Positions 16,894-26,267 are shown, counted from the first letter of the stretch. The stretch is DNA of 64,000 nucleotides from Woodsholea maritima DSM 17123 (GCF_000382325.1 NZ_KB908056.1:273722-337721); one strand, 5' to 3'. Program-made: numbers and translations. The notes: generated by a model not told the origin, from the letters alone.

Positions 16894-19866
16894 TTAGTTC
16901 ACACCGTCATAGTGTGCCACGGCATCGGCATCGCGCACGGAGAGATCGGGATAACGCGCATCCGCGCCCACATCTTGGCGGATCCGCCAAGAGCGCGAAC
17001 ATTTGCGCCCTTGGGCTTTTTCCACCACAACGCCCAGATCACTGACATCGTCCAAGGTGAACGCCCCTTGCGGCAAGGCCCCTTCGACCAGGCGCGCTTG
17101 CGAGGTGATGGCCATATCGGCGAGGAAGTCTTCCAAGACCTCATCACCGGCTTCAGCTTTCAGGGCCTCGGCATAACTTGGATGCGTGGAATACACGACC
17201 GGGGCCGCTTCCAGGCTGGACCCGATACGCTTTTCACGGCGCTCCAACTCCAACGCGCCGGTCACGACACGGCGCAGTCGACGAATGGCCGCCCAATTGT
17301 CGGCACGCGCCTCATCGCGCCATTCGGCGGGTACAGGGGCAAAATCCATCAGATGGACAGAGCCGTCTTCGCTGGCGAAACGATCCTGCCAGGCTTCTTC
17401 GGCGGTGAAGGGCAGCAAGGGGGCCAACCACAAGGTTAGATGCTCAAACACCTTCGCCATCACCGTGCGGGCGGACCGACGCCGGATCGCGTCCGGACGA
17501 TCGCAATAAAGGCTGTCCTTACGCACATCGAGATAGAAGGCCGACAAATCATTGACACAGAAATTAAACAAAGCCGCCCAGGCGCGCTTAAAGTCATAGG
17601 CCGCATAGGCCTTGCGCACGGCCTCATCCACCTCACTTAAGCGATGGAGCATGAAGCGCTCCAGCGAGGGCATCTGTGCCAGCTCAACCGCTTCGTCCTC
17701 GCTAAAGCCATGAAGCGCACCCAACAGATAACGCAGCGTATTGCGCAGCTTACGATAGGCATCGACGGAGGATTGCAAGATCGCCTCACCAATGCGCAAA
17801 TCGCCTGAATAATCCGAGCTGGCCGCCCACAGGCGCAAGATATCCGCGCCATATTTCTCCGCAACCGCAGCCGGAGCGACGGTATTGCCCAAAGACTTGG
17901 ACATTTTACGACCGTCTTCGGCCATCGTAAATCCATGCGTCAGAACCTGCTTATAGGGCGCGCGTCCACGCGTGCCGCAGCTTTCCAGCAGAGACGATTG
18001 GAACCAGCCGCGGTGCTGGTCAGAGCCTTCCAGATAGACATCGGCCGGCCATTCGCCTTCACGCAGGGCAAAGGCATGAGTGGAGCCGGAATCAAACCAC
18101 ACATCCAAGATGTCGAAGACTTGCTCGAACGCGTCGGCGTTATATGCCTCGCCCAGGAATTCGCTGGCGGGATGTTCAAACCAGGCATCGGCCCCGCCTT
18201 CACGCACGGCCGCGATGATGCGCGCATTGACATCCGGGTCGCGCAGGATTTCGCCCGTGGCTTTATTGACAAACAAAGTCAGCGGCACGCCCCAGGCGCG
18301 CTGGCGTGAGATCAACCAGTCTGGACGCCCTTCAACCATCGACTTGATGCGGTTCTTGGCCACAGCAGGCGTCCATTGCGTATCATCAATGGCGCGCAAA
18401 GCCGTATCGCGCAGGGTTTCCCCGTCCTCCATCGCTTTATCAATGGCGATGAACCATTGCGCGGTATTGCGGAAGATCACCGGCGCTTTTGAGCGCCAAG
18501 AATGCGGATAAGAGTGGGTCAGTTGAGCCCGGCCCAACAATAAGCCCGCCTCGATCAATTTCGCCATGGACAGCTTATTGGCATTACCGTCTTGACCGGC
18601 TTTTTTACCTTCTGTGCGGATGATCTGCTCGCCCGCAAAGAAAGGAATGTGCTCGAGATAGGCCCCATCCGGACCCACAGTGTGGGGGATCGGCTCTTTA
18701 AGATCATGCCAGTCTTTATGCTGCATCCAGATGACATAGTCGTCCGCACCATGGCCGGGTGCGGTATGGACAAAGCCCGTACCCGCATCAGCGGTCACAT
18801 GATCGCCAGCAAACATCGGCACACGGTAATCCCAGAAGCGATCAAGCTTGGCAAAGGGATGCGAGCAGATGAGGCCCTCTGGATTGACATCGCTCAAGCG
18901 CCGCCAGCCTTTGACAAAGCCCACCTTGGCCACGTCTTCCCACAGATTATCCGCCACGATCAATTTATCACCTGGACGGGTCCAGGGCATGAAATCCATC
19001 TCGGTATCAACGGCCGTGACTTCGTAAAGGCCATAATTGATGGCTTTGGAATAACATACCGCCCGGTTGGCCGGAATGGTCCAAGGCGTGGTCGTCCAGA
19101 TCACGACATGCGCCCCAGCCAGCGCGTGAGGGATGGCGACCCCATCTTGCTTCACCGCACGCAGGGGAAAGCGCACCCAGATCTGGGTCGAGACTTTATC
19201 TTGGTATTCCACTTCCGCTTCGGCGAGCGCGGTCTGCTCCACCGGCGACCACATCACTGGCATGGAGCCGCGATAGACCAGATCCTTCTCAACGAAGGTC
19301 AGGAATTCATTGACGATGGCGGCCTCTGCATCATAGGCCATGGTGGTATAGGGATCATGCCACTCGCCTTCCACGCCCAGACGCTTGAACTCTTCACGCT
19401 GCACATCCAGCCATTTTTGCGCATAGGCCCGGCATTCACGGCGGAACTCCGCCATGGGTATATCGTCTTTGCGCTTACCTTTTTCGCGATAGGCCTGCTC
19501 GACCTTCCATTCGATGGGAAGACCATGGCAATCCCAGCCCGGACGATAAGGGGCGTCTTTGCCACTCATACGTTGGGTACGGATCACAAAATCTTTCAAG
19601 ATCTTGTTGAGCCCGGTTCCGATATGGATATGGCCATTGGCATAGGGCGGACCATCATGCAGCACAAAGCGCTCTTGACCGGCTTTGGTGGCGCGCATTT
19701 TCTCATACAGCTTAATCGCGTTCCAGCGTTCCAACCATTTGGGCTCAGCCTTGGGAAGGCCCGCGCGCATCGGAAAATCCGTCGTGGGCAGAAACAGCGT
19801 GTCTTTATAGTCGCGTGCAGAGGCTTCGCCGGTTGCGCCAGCAGAAGTGTCGATCATATCGGTCAT
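16894..19866 (-). CDS. ileS: Isoleucyl-tRNA synthetase
   Basis: IleRS charges tRNA-Ile and edits valine. The 990-residue class I enzyme has HIGH in the form GHIHIGTGLN (about residue 80), a large editing domain, and KMSKS in EDGRKMSKSLGN. The tRNA-stem and C-terminal domains follow; the tail has a single Cys (GRKCSRSW) and lacks a full C-terminal zinc site, as is common in this class. Length fits the family. The ATG has only a weak ribosome-binding site. Upstream lie ribF and a MaoC gene on the same strand. Confidence 0.97.
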   Translation of the reverse strand: MTDMIDTSAGATGEASARDYKDTLFLPTTDFPMRAGLPKAEPKWLERWNAIKLYEKMRATKAGQERFVLHDGPPYANGHIHIGTGLNKILKDFVIRTQRMSGKDAPYRPGWDCHGLPIEWKVEQAYREKGKRKDDIPMAEFRRECRAYAQKWLDVQREEFKRLGVEGEWHDPYTTMAYDAEAAIVNEFLTFVEKDLVYRGSMPVMWSPVEQTALAEAEVEYQDKVSTQIWVRFPLRAVKQDGVAIPHALAGAHVVIWTTTPWTIPANRAVCYSKAINYGLYEVTAVDTEMDFMPWTRPGDKLIVADNLWEDVAKVGFVKGWRRLSDVNPEGLICSHPFAKLDRFWDYRVPMFAGDHVTADAGTGFVHTAPGHGADDYVIWMQHKDWHDLKEPIPHTVGPDGAYLEHIPFFAGEQIIRTEGKKAGQDGNANKLSMAKLIEAGLLLGRAQLTHSYPHSWRSKAPVIFRNTAQWFIAIDKAMEDGETLRDTALRAIDDTQWTPAVAKNRIKSMVEGRPDWLISRQRAWGVPLTLFVNKATGEILRDPDVNARIIAAVREGGADAWFEHPASEFLGEAYNADAFEQVFDILDVWFDSGSTHAFALREGEWPADVYLEGSDQHRGWFQSSLLESCGTRGRAPYKQVLTHGFTMAEDGRKMSKSLGNTVAPAAVAEKYGADILRLWAASSDYSGDLRIGEAILQSSVDAYRKLRNTLRYLLGALHGFSEDEAVELAQMPSLERFMLHRLSEVDEAVRKAYAAYDFKRAWAALFNFCVNDLSAFYLDVRKDSLYCDRPDAIRRRSARTVMAKVFEHLTLWLAPLLPFTAEEAWQDRFASEDGSVHLMDFAPVPAEWRDEARADNWAAIRRLRRVVTGALELERREKRIGSSLEAAPVVYSTHPSYAEALKAEAGDEVLEDFLADMAITSQARLVEGALPQGAFTLDDVSDLGVVVEKAQGRKCSRSWRIRQDVGADARYPDLSVRDADAVAHYDGVN

Positions 19867-20091
19867 GGATCGGGTGTCCTATGGGTGAGCCGTTAAGGCC
19901 CAACAAATCAAGAAACGTAAAGGCGTGCAAGATATATCCCGGCACCGCAGCGCTCCGCTTCAAACGGATCAGGCGCGGCCCGGGCCCATAATTCGTAGGC
20001 CGATTATCGTGCAAGCATAGATCATGAAACAAGGTTTAACAGGGCCCATGCCCAGCGTCCAGCCAAGGATGACAGGCGATCACAGCCCCTT

Positions 20092-21054
20092 TTAACGCCG
20101 CTCTAACAAGGCGCGCGCCTGGGCACAATCTTGCGCAATCTGGGCCTTCAAAGCCTCCAGCCCGTCAAATTTTTGCTCCGGGCGAATAAAGTCCAGCAAG
20201 GCCACCTGTAAGGTCAGATCATAAAGATCATCCTCAAAGTCAAAGACATGCACCTCCAGGCGCTCTTGTGTGCCGTTGACGGTGGGACGCGCGCCCAAAT
20301 TGGCAACCCCTATTAAAGGCCGCTCGCGATCAGGGTGGTAGACATGCACCGCATAGACGCCGAATTTGGGTCGAACATAATCACCCAAAGCGATATTGGC
20401 GGTGGGAAAGCCCAGCAAACGCCCGCGCTTGTCCCCATGATCGACAAGGCCCTCAATGGTAAAGGGTCGGCCCATCAAGGTTCTGGCCAGACGCGGATCG
20501 CCTTCGCGCAGGGCCTCACGGATCATAGAGGAAGAGACCTTCTCCCCCTCACCAGCGCGCGCATCATCCATGATCGGTTCAAGAGCATGATACGCAAAGC
20601 CATAACGCGTCGCGAGATGGGCCAAAGTATCGGCATTGCCCGCACGGCCCTTGCCAAAGCAGAAATCCGCCCCGGTCACGACACCGCGCACACCCAGCCC
20701 ATCCACCAAGACGGTTTTTACAAAGACCTCAGGCTCCATTGCCGAGAGATGGGCATCAAAGGGCAGATGAACAATCGGATCCGCCCCTAACATCCACAGA
20801 ATATGCGCGCGTTGGGCATCGCTCGATAAACGAAAGGGCGCAGCATCGGGCGCGAACCATTGGCGCGGATGCGGGGTGAAGACCGCAGCGCCCCAACGCG
20901 TGTTTAAGCTCTGAGCGATCACTTGCGCGCGGGCCAGCACCGCACGATGGCCCTTATGCACGCCATCAAAATTACCCAAACCAATCACAGCCCCGCGCAC
21001 ATCATCGTGCAGGGTCGTCCATCCAGAGAGGATCCGGGCCGTGTCTATCGCCAT
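20092..21054 (-). CDS. ribF: Bifunctional riboflavin kinase / FAD synthetase
   Basis: RibF phosphorylates riboflavin to FMN and adenylylates FMN to FAD. The 320-residue product has the N-terminal nucleotidyltransferase motif GNFDGVHKGHRAV and the C-terminal flavokinase motif GRLLGFPTANI. No FMN riboswitch-like structure is obvious upstream. The MaoC gene ends 31 bases before its start on the same strand. It is followed by a 225-base gap and ileS, the usual ribF-ileS-lspA order. Confidence 0.95.
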   Translation of the reverse strand: MAIDTARILSGWTTLHDDVRGAVIGLGNFDGVHKGHRAVLARAQVIAQSLNTRWGAAVFTPHPRQWFAPDAAPFRLSSDAQRAHILWMLGADPIVHLPFDAHLSAMEPEVFVKTVLVDGLGVRGVVTGADFCFGKGRAGNADTLAHLATRYGFAYHALEPIMDDARAGEGEKVSSSMIREALREGDPRLARTLMGRPFTIEGLVDHGDKRGRLLGFPTANIALGDYVRPKFGVYAVHVYHPDRERPLIGVANLGARPTVNGTQERLEVHVFDFEDDLYDLTLQVALLDFIRPEQKFDGLEALKAQIAQDCAQARALLERR

Positions 21055-21085
21055 AACGAAATGCCTTAGGATTTAGGGTAATGCG

Positions 21086-21529
21086 TTAATCTGCGGATTT
21101 TTTGCGACGCTTTCGCACCATAACTTCGGCATCCGCCTCCATCACGATCTCATCATCGACCAAGCATACACATTCCAGGATTACCCGGCGTTTGGTAACA
21201 TCAATATCCTTAATTGTGGCGCGCGCAATCACTGTATCGCCGATGCGAACGGGCTTGGAAAAGCGCATAGACATGCCCGCAAACACCGCGCCAGGCCCTG
21301 GAAGGTGACTTCCCAGGACACAAGACACAAAAGATGCAACTAATGCACCATGGGCAATTCGGCCGCGAAATGCGGACTTCGCCGCATAGGCTTCATCCAT
21401 GTGAAGCGGGTTGTAATCACCTGAAACTTCAGCGAATTTCTCAATTGTTGTTTCATCGACCAGACGCTCGATTTGGGCACTTTGGCCCACCCATAATTCG
21501 TCCAATCCGAAGCCTTGTGTGTCACTCAT
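21086..21529 (-). CDS. MaoC-family hydratase (hot-dog fold)
   Basis: The 147-residue protein is a single hot-dog domain with the hydratase-2 motif SGDYNPLHMDEAYA; the D and H are the catalytic dyad, followed by GRIAHGALVASF. It probably acts as an (R)-specific enoyl-CoA hydratase in acyl-CoA metabolism; the chain length is not deducible. The C-terminus is basic (RKRRKKSAD). It is the first gene of the leftward group that includes ribF. Confidence 0.85.
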   Translation of the reverse strand: MSDTQGFGLDELWVGQSAQIERLVDETTIEKFAEVSGDYNPLHMDEAYAAKSAFRGRIAHGALVASFVSCVLGSHLPGPGAVFAGMSMRFSKPVRIGDTVIARATIKDIDVTKRRVILECVCLVDDEIVMEADAEVMVRKRRKKSAD

Positions 21530-21674
21530 GTATCTTTTTCTCCACCTGAAGCGCAGTGTTTAACCGAATTTTGACCGCGCTTGTCTAGCCTTTAGTCTCA
21601 CTGGCGGGGATCTTCTTAGCTGTGAGAGGCGTGAGAAGGTCTGGTATCGGTTTAATTTGGATGGAGGTTGGGGC

Positions 21675-22061
21675 ATGGCTGTCGAAATGTCGATGCCGAT
21701 TCTTGTGGTAGATGACTACAAGACAATGGTGCGCATTATTCGCAACCTGCTTAAGCAGATTGGTTTCGAAAATGTGGATGAGGCCTCGGATGGCCAAGAA
21801 GCCTTCGAGAAAATCAAGAAGCAAAGTTACGGTTTGGTGATTTCCGATTGGAACATGGAGCCGATGACAGGTTACGAGTTATTGAAAAAAGTGCGCGCGG
21901 ATGATTCTGTTCGCTCTACACCCTTCATCATGGTCACGGCCGAATCAAAAACGGAAAACGTTGTGGCGGCGAAGAAGGCAGGTGTGAACAATTACATCGT
22001 GAAGCCTTTTAACGCTGCGACCTTGAAGGCGAAAATGGCGGCCGTTCTGGGTGATTTCTAG
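21675..22061 (+). CDS. cheY: Flagellar chemotaxis response regulator CheY
   Basis: The 128-residue protein is a stand-alone receiver domain very close to classic CheY. It has the acidic pair D13-D14, phospho-acceptor D58 (in VISDWNMEPMTG), switch residues T88 and Y107, and K110. All are offset by one from E. coli numbering, so phosphorylation and motor binding should be normal. The start at 21675 follows ggaggttgggg; an upstream TTG is unlikely. A CheZ-type phosphatase gene follows after 43 bases, so the pair probably sets the flagellar signal lifetime. Confidence 0.92.
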   Translation: MAVEMSMPILVVDDYKTMVRIIRNLLKQIGFENVDEASDGQEAFEKIKKQSYGLVISDWNMEPMTGYELLKKVRADDSVRSTPFIMVTAESKTENVVAAKKAGVNNYIVKPFNAATLKAKMAAVLGDF

Positions 22062-22104
22062 AACATAAGGCTTTGTTTTCGCACTAACGCTAAGGGAGGG
22101 CCCT

Positions 22105-22824
22105 ATGCCCGCCGCAGAAGTCGCAAATCGCGTCCGTGAATCGCTGGCAACCTTACGCCAGAGTGATCTGAAAGATGCTCAGATCATGGACGTGCTGAAA
22201 CTGGCTCATCAGCTGACAGATACGATGCAAATCTTCTTCAGCTCGTTGGACCAGTCGATCTGCAATGAGTTTTCCTATATCGCGGATTATATCGCACGCA
22301 CGCGGTCTGAAATCGCGCACCTGCGACCCAATGATATCAAGGAACAACGTATCCCGACGGCCGGTAAGGAACTCGAAGCGGTCGTTACCGATACAGAACG
22401 CGCCACCGAAAGCATCATGCAGGAAGCTGAGAACATCCTGTGTGCCGAGGCCGAAGATATGGATAGCTATAAGGCCATGGTCGATGATGCGATGTTGCGC
22501 ATCATCGAGGCCTGTTCTTTCCAGGATTTGACCGGCCAACGGGTGTCAAAAGTGGTCGGCTCGCTCAATCACGTTGAAAAACGTGTGACACGCTTTGCCC
22601 GCGTGATGGGCGTCCATGATGCCAGCGCCGATGAAGACGAACTGGTGGAAAAAGAACGCGCCAACAAGCTGCACCTTAATGGTCCAGCCGTCGGCGGCCC
22701 TGAAACAACACAAGAAGAAATCGACCGCATGCTTGCCGATGATTTCGGCGGGGATGCAGGCGGGGGGAATGAAGACCCCGGTTCTGGCCTGGACCAGAAT
22801 GATATTGACGCCCTGTTCGATTAA
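22105..22824 (+). CDS. cheZ: CheZ-type CheY-P phosphatase
   Basis: CheZ dephosphorylates CheY-P. The 239-residue product forms the expected long helical hairpin, and its catalytic glutamine is Q145 in FQDLTGQRVSKV, matching E. coli Q147. After a charged linker the C-terminal tail carries two acidic amphipathic peptides: QEEIDRMLADDFG (about 208-220) and DQNDIDALFD (about 230-239). The second resembles the CheY-binding peptides of CheZ and FliM. gggagg precedes the ATG. The gene is co-directional with cheY and ends in a terminator hidden in the next gene. Confidence 0.88.
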   Translation: MPAAEVANRVRESLATLRQSDLKDAQIMDVLKLAHQLTDTMQIFFSSLDQSICNEFSYIADYIARTRSEIAHLRPNDIKEQRIPTAGKELEAVVTDTERATESIMQEAENILCAEAEDMDSYKAMVDDAMLRIIEACSFQDLTGQRVSKVVGSLNHVEKRVTRFARVMGVHDASADEDELVEKERANKLHLNGPAVGGPETTQEEIDRMLADDFGGDAGGGNEDPGSGLDQNDIDALFD

Positions 22825-22839
22825 AGGTCGTCTCGCCCC

Positions 22840-23691
22840 TTAATCCCAGATCAGCGCCGGTGCGAACCATCGCACCGGCGTTTTATAGGGGGCTAAGAGC
22901 GCCTCTATATCGCCGCGTGTGGCATCGCCCTGAACCTGGTGGCCAAAGATGCCCGCCGTGATAAACAATGCATCCATGCCCTCACGCGCCGCGCCGATCA
23001 GATCGGTTTCGATACCATCGCCAATGGCCAGTATCCGGGCGGGATCGCGATGGCCCAGCCCGGCATTTTCCAACGCATTCAGGGCCAGATCATAAATTGG
23101 CGGATGAGGCTTTCCGGCGAAAATGACTTCGCCGCCAAGCTGGCTATAACGCTCAGCCAGCGCCCCCCCGCACGGTAACAGGCGATCGCCATTTTGCACG
23201 ATCTTGTCCGGGTTCGCACAGACCATGGGAAGATGGCGCAGCTTGGCTTCGCGCAACAGATCTTCGTAATCGGCGACGCTCTCGGTTTCATAATCCACCA
23301 GACCGGTGCAGGAGATGAAAGCGGCCTCCTTCAAGGGCGCGAAATCCAGCCCCGTGCCCTCATAAATCTCATCATCCCAATCAGGCCCCAGCTTATAGGC
23401 CGGTCCAGGGGCCAAACCGCTCAGCGCCGCATGGGTCGCATCGCCCGAGGTGACAATATCGTCCCACAGACCCGCGTGGGCTCCCTCACGGGCCAATTGA
23501 TCCTTCAAACCAAAGGCGCGCTGCGGCGAATTGGAGATCAGGACAATCGGCTTACCGCTGTCGCGAAACTTGGCCAAAGCGTCCAAGGCGACAGGCAAGA
23601 GGCCTTTGCCATCACGGATCACACCCCACACATCACACAAAATCGCGTCATAATGGGCGGAAATATTTTTTAAGGTCACAGGTCCAGTCAT
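22840..23691 (-). CDS. HAD-superfamily hydrolase, NagD-like (TIGR01459 type)
   Basis: The 283-residue phosphatase-like protein has HAD motif I as CDVWGVIRDG: the nucleophile aspartate is followed by VWG in place of the usual DxD, as in the TIGR01459 subgroup. Motif II is VLISNSPQR, and motif III/IV lies in GKPHPPIYDLAL and AIGDGIETDLIGA. The substrate is unknown. The ATG at 23691 is preferred; longer in-frame starts give an unlikely N-terminus overlapping the upstream gene. Its 3' coding end contains the cheZ terminator. Confidence 0.85.
   Translation of the reverse strand: MTGPVTLKNISAHYDAILCDVWGVIRDGKGLLPVALDALAKFRDSGKPIVLISNSPQRAFGLKDQLAREGAHAGLWDDIVTSGDATHAALSGLAPGPAYKLGPDWDDEIYEGTGLDFAPLKEAAFISCTGLVDYETESVADYEDLLREAKLRHLPMVCANPDKIVQNGDRLLPCGGALAERYSQLGGEVIFAGKPHPPIYDLALNALENAGLGHRDPARILAIGDGIETDLIGAAREGMDALFITAGIFGHQVQGDATRGDIEALLAPYKTPVRWFAPALIWD
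22855..22884 (+). terminator. cheZ terminator inside the 3' end of the convergent HAD gene
   Basis: A perfect eleven-base-pair stem (cgccggtgcga/tcgcaccggcg) is followed by tttt on the plus strand. It begins 31 bases after the cheZ stop and lies within the last 15 codons of the convergent HAD gene. Confidence 0.85.
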
Positions 23692-23750
23692 GCCCACTTT
23701 GGAGCAAGACCCAGGGTGAAATGCAAGAGAATTTAAAGTGACAGCTGCAC

Positions 23751-24059
23751 TTAAGCCAGACCCAGCACCGGCGACAACCGCGCCAAGCCGATAATCAACA
23801 CCACGCTGGCAAAAACCCGCGCCCAATGCAATCTAGCCGAACGAATTGGCCCCATGCCGGGGCGACGCGCGATCACCTGTAACCAGGCAAAGCCCAGCCC
23901 CCCACAGCCCAAACCAATGGCAAAGGCGGCTAGAATAATCGCGACATGCGTCATAGGCAGAACCAGCGCCGGTCCCGCCATATAGAGACCACACACAAAA
24001 GCGACATCAATGGCGAGCCATTCCGCAAAAAAGGGAATCGTTTGATCGGTACGCGTCAT
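23751..24059 (-). CDS. Small membrane protein, unknown
   Basis: The 102-residue product has about three hydrophobic helices (AIDVAFVCGLYMAGPALVL, then AIILAAFAIGLGCGGLGFAW, then a C-terminal helix) and a basic loop (ARRPGMGPIRSARLHWAR). I do not recognise it. It lies 59 bases upstream of the HAD start on the same strand, so it may head that transcript. Confidence 0.65.
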   Translation of the reverse strand: MTRTDQTIPFFAEWLAIDVAFVCGLYMAGPALVLPMTHVAIILAAFAIGLGCGGLGFAWLQVIARRPGMGPIRSARLHWARVFASVVLIIGLARLSPVLGLA

Positions 24060-24135
24060 GCGCGCAATTAGACCGGATCAAGATGTCGGTTTAATGACGA
24101 CTGAATGAGTTTTAAAAGACAAAAAGGTTAATGAC

Positions 24136-25410
24136 TTAGCTGACCATACGGGCCGGTACGCCCGTCTCAGCCATCACGTCCTCGCGCACGGGACGCGGCT
24201 CACCAAATAAATGGCCCTGACCATAGGCGACATCCAGGTCGAGAATCTCCACCACCGTGCCTTCGGTCTCAATTTTCTCGGCAATCAAATCAACGCTATA
24301 GCGCGCAAACAGGCCCGCAATATCCTCAGGCGCGATCGCGCCCGGCTCACGTCCGGCAATCGGCTCCGCCTTGCGGGTGGCTTCAATCAAGCGTTCCCCG
24401 CCCACCTTCATGAAGCGCACGCTGGCGCGCTGCAATTCGGCCAAGTCGACATTTAAATTCGTGACTTGGTCGATAGAAAAGCGGAAACCAAAATCAGCCA
24501 AACGCGACATATTACGTGCCGCAATGGCCGAGCGATTTAAAAACGCGCTCTGAGGCATTTCAAAAATCAAAGAGCCCGCCAAATCTGACTGGCGGCGCAG
24601 GAATTCCAAGAAATCTGGAAAGAACGTCTCATCCTGTAAAGAGCGCGGTGAGATATTGCAGAAAATCCCAATCCGACGATCCGATTTGGTCAGGCGACGC
24701 ACAATCTGCACACAGCGGAAGAGAAGAAGGTTATCAACTTCAGTAATCAGGCCCGCTTCCTCAGCCGCACTTAAAAATGCGCCCGGTGGAATGATCTTGC
24801 CCTCATGATCACGCAGGCGCGTAAAGCCTTCATAGAAATACGTCCGGCGCTGAGGCAAGGTCACGATAGGCTGCAAATACAAATCGACGCGATTTTCATC
24901 GAGCGCCTCTTGCACCACGTCGGCATCAACACCGCCGCGCTTGATATTGGGCGAAAGCTCACCCGAATGCGTGCCCGCCTTTTCCAGCTTCGCGATCAGT
25001 TCGGCGATGACATTTTCTTCGGCGAGATTGGCTTGAGGCACGGTCGGCGCCTTCTCATCCACCCAATGGCGCTCAATCTGATCTTGCAGAACAGCCTCAG
25101 TGCGCTGAGCAATCTCATGGGTATCGTGCACTTCGCTTTGCAGCTGTTCGACCCGGCCAGATAACCCTTCCAGCTCATCGAGCAGCGACATATTCGCCGC
25201 GCGCATTTCATGAAGCTCGTTTTCGTATTTCGCGCGCTCTTCCACCCGCGCCGCCGCGGAGTGAACCTGGCCCGCCAACAAGAAAACCATGGCCCCCATC
25301 AGCCAGGCCAAACCGGTCGACATCAAGCCAAAGCGCTCAAACGCCAGGGCTGCGACAACCGCAACCAGCGCATAAGTGATCACCACTAAAATATCTGTCG
25401 CACGAGGCAT
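24136..25410 (-). CDS. tipF: TipF-like flagellum positioning protein with degenerate EAL domain
   Basis: The 424-residue product has two N-terminal membrane segments (about residues 8-50), a coiled coil (about 55-110) and a C-terminal EAL-type domain (about 165-410). This is the architecture of Caulobacter TipF, which binds c-di-GMP and directs flagellar assembly at the new pole. The EAL motif is replaced by YEGFTRL, the NxS strand reads CNISPRSL, and DDFG-type residues are replaced by IDQVTN, while QGHLFG is kept, so it is probably a binder rather than a phosphodiesterase. The start is ATG 25410, with GTG just upstream. The cheY-cheZ pair is close by. Confidence 0.8.
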   Translation of the reverse strand: MPRATDILVVITYALVAVVAALAFERFGLMSTGLAWLMGAMVFLLAGQVHSAAARVEERAKYENELHEMRAANMSLLDELEGLSGRVEQLQSEVHDTHEIAQRTEAVLQDQIERHWVDEKAPTVPQANLAEENVIAELIAKLEKAGTHSGELSPNIKRGGVDADVVQEALDENRVDLYLQPIVTLPQRRTYFYEGFTRLRDHEGKIIPPGAFLSAAEEAGLITEVDNLLLFRCVQIVRRLTKSDRRIGIFCNISPRSLQDETFFPDFLEFLRRQSDLAGSLIFEMPQSAFLNRSAIAARNMSRLADFGFRFSIDQVTNLNVDLAELQRASVRFMKVGGERLIEATRKAEPIAGREPGAIAPEDIAGLFARYSVDLIAEKIETEGTVVEILDLDVAYGQGHLFGEPRPVREDVMAETGVPARMVS

Positions 25411-25526
25411 CACGGGCTTAGGTCTTTATCTCAGGCCAGAAATACAAAGGTTCATCCTGAAGTAAGTCATGATTCTGACCATGTATCTAACCTCAGTACA
25501 GACCTATTTACAGTTTATTAACGACA

Positions 25527-25557
25527 AACGCGCCCCACCCTTAAGGTGAGGCGCGTT
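25527..25557 (-). terminator. Terminator-like hairpin after the OmpA-family gene
   Basis: On the minus strand a 13-base-pair stem (aacgcgcctcacc/ggtggggcgcgtt, one G-T wobble) with a four-base loop is followed by tgtcg. It starts 36 bases past the stop. The T-run is short, so strength is uncertain. Confidence 0.6.
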
Positions 25558-25592
25558 CATAGTGTCAAATTTAAACGCCAGGCGTTAGATCT

Positions 25593-26267
25593 TTAAGACG
25601 CAGTGTGCGGCGCGATCTTGATCTCAACACGGCGGTTTTGCGAACGCCCCTGAGGGCTGTCATTGCTGGCGATCGGTGCGCTCTCGCCCATACCCGCCAC
25701 GAAGAAGCGGTCACGAATGACGCCTTGGCCGATCAGATAAGAGGCGACAGAGGTCGCACGACGCTCAGACAATGCCTGATTGTAATCCGCTGCGCCGGTT
25801 GAATCGGCATGGCCCACCACGTCCACATAGGTCGCGGGGAAGGTCTGCAAAACGTCAGCCACGTCATTCAATACAGGAACGAATTGCGGCTTGATGCGCG
25901 ATTCATTGGTGTCGAAGGTAATGTCGCCCGGCATCACCAGGTAGAGGTTTTGACCTTCACGGCGTACGCCAACGCCAGACCCGCGCAGACGCTCGCGGAA
26001 GGCGCGCTCTTGGCGGTCCATATAATTACCGATGCCCGCACCGGCCAAGGCACCGATCCCGGCACCAATCAGGGCGTTGGTACGGCCTTCTTCTGAATCA
26101 TTGGTATTGGTGAGATAACCGAGCAGGCCGCCAGCCGCCGCACCGATCAGCGCGCCGCGCCCGGTGTTATTGGCATAAGTGTTGCCGTACTGGTCGGTGG
26201 TTGTACATGCAGCTGTCACAACCAAAGTCATGACGATGGCAATCATGGAACGCAATAATGTGGTCAC
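25593..26267 (-). CDS. OmpA-family lipoprotein (YiaD-like)
   Basis: The 224-residue protein is an outer-membrane lipoprotein anchored to peptidoglycan. The lipobox is VTAAC. A glycine-zipper segment follows (LIGAAAGGLLGY and ALIGAGIGALAGAGIGNYMD, about residues 38-85), and then an OmpA C-terminal domain (about 110-220) with ITFDTNESRIKP, GHADSTG and the diaminopimelate-binding pattern ending SQNRRVEI. The start codon is GTG with gggaggg six bases upstream, which decides the start. Such proteins stabilise the envelope and often respond to stress. Confidence 0.9.
   Translation of the reverse strand: MTTLLRSMIAIVMTLVVTAACTTTDQYGNTYANNTGRGALIGAAAGGLLGYLTNTNDSEEGRTNALIGAGIGALAGAGIGNYMDRQERAFRERLRGSGVGVRREGQNLYLVMPGDITFDTNESRIKPQFVPVLNDVADVLQTFPATYVDVVGHADSTGAADYNQALSERRATSVASYLIGQGVIRDRFFVAGMGESAPIASNDSPQGRSQNRRVEIKIAPHTAS

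Noticed and set aside
18592-19896. 434-codon open frame on the plus strand
   Set aside because: It is fully antisense to ileS, which has complete synthetase motifs. Long antisense frames are common in high-GC genes.
20092-21085. FMN riboswitch before ribF
   Set aside because: Only 31 bases separate the MaoC gene from ribF and nothing resembles the RFN element.
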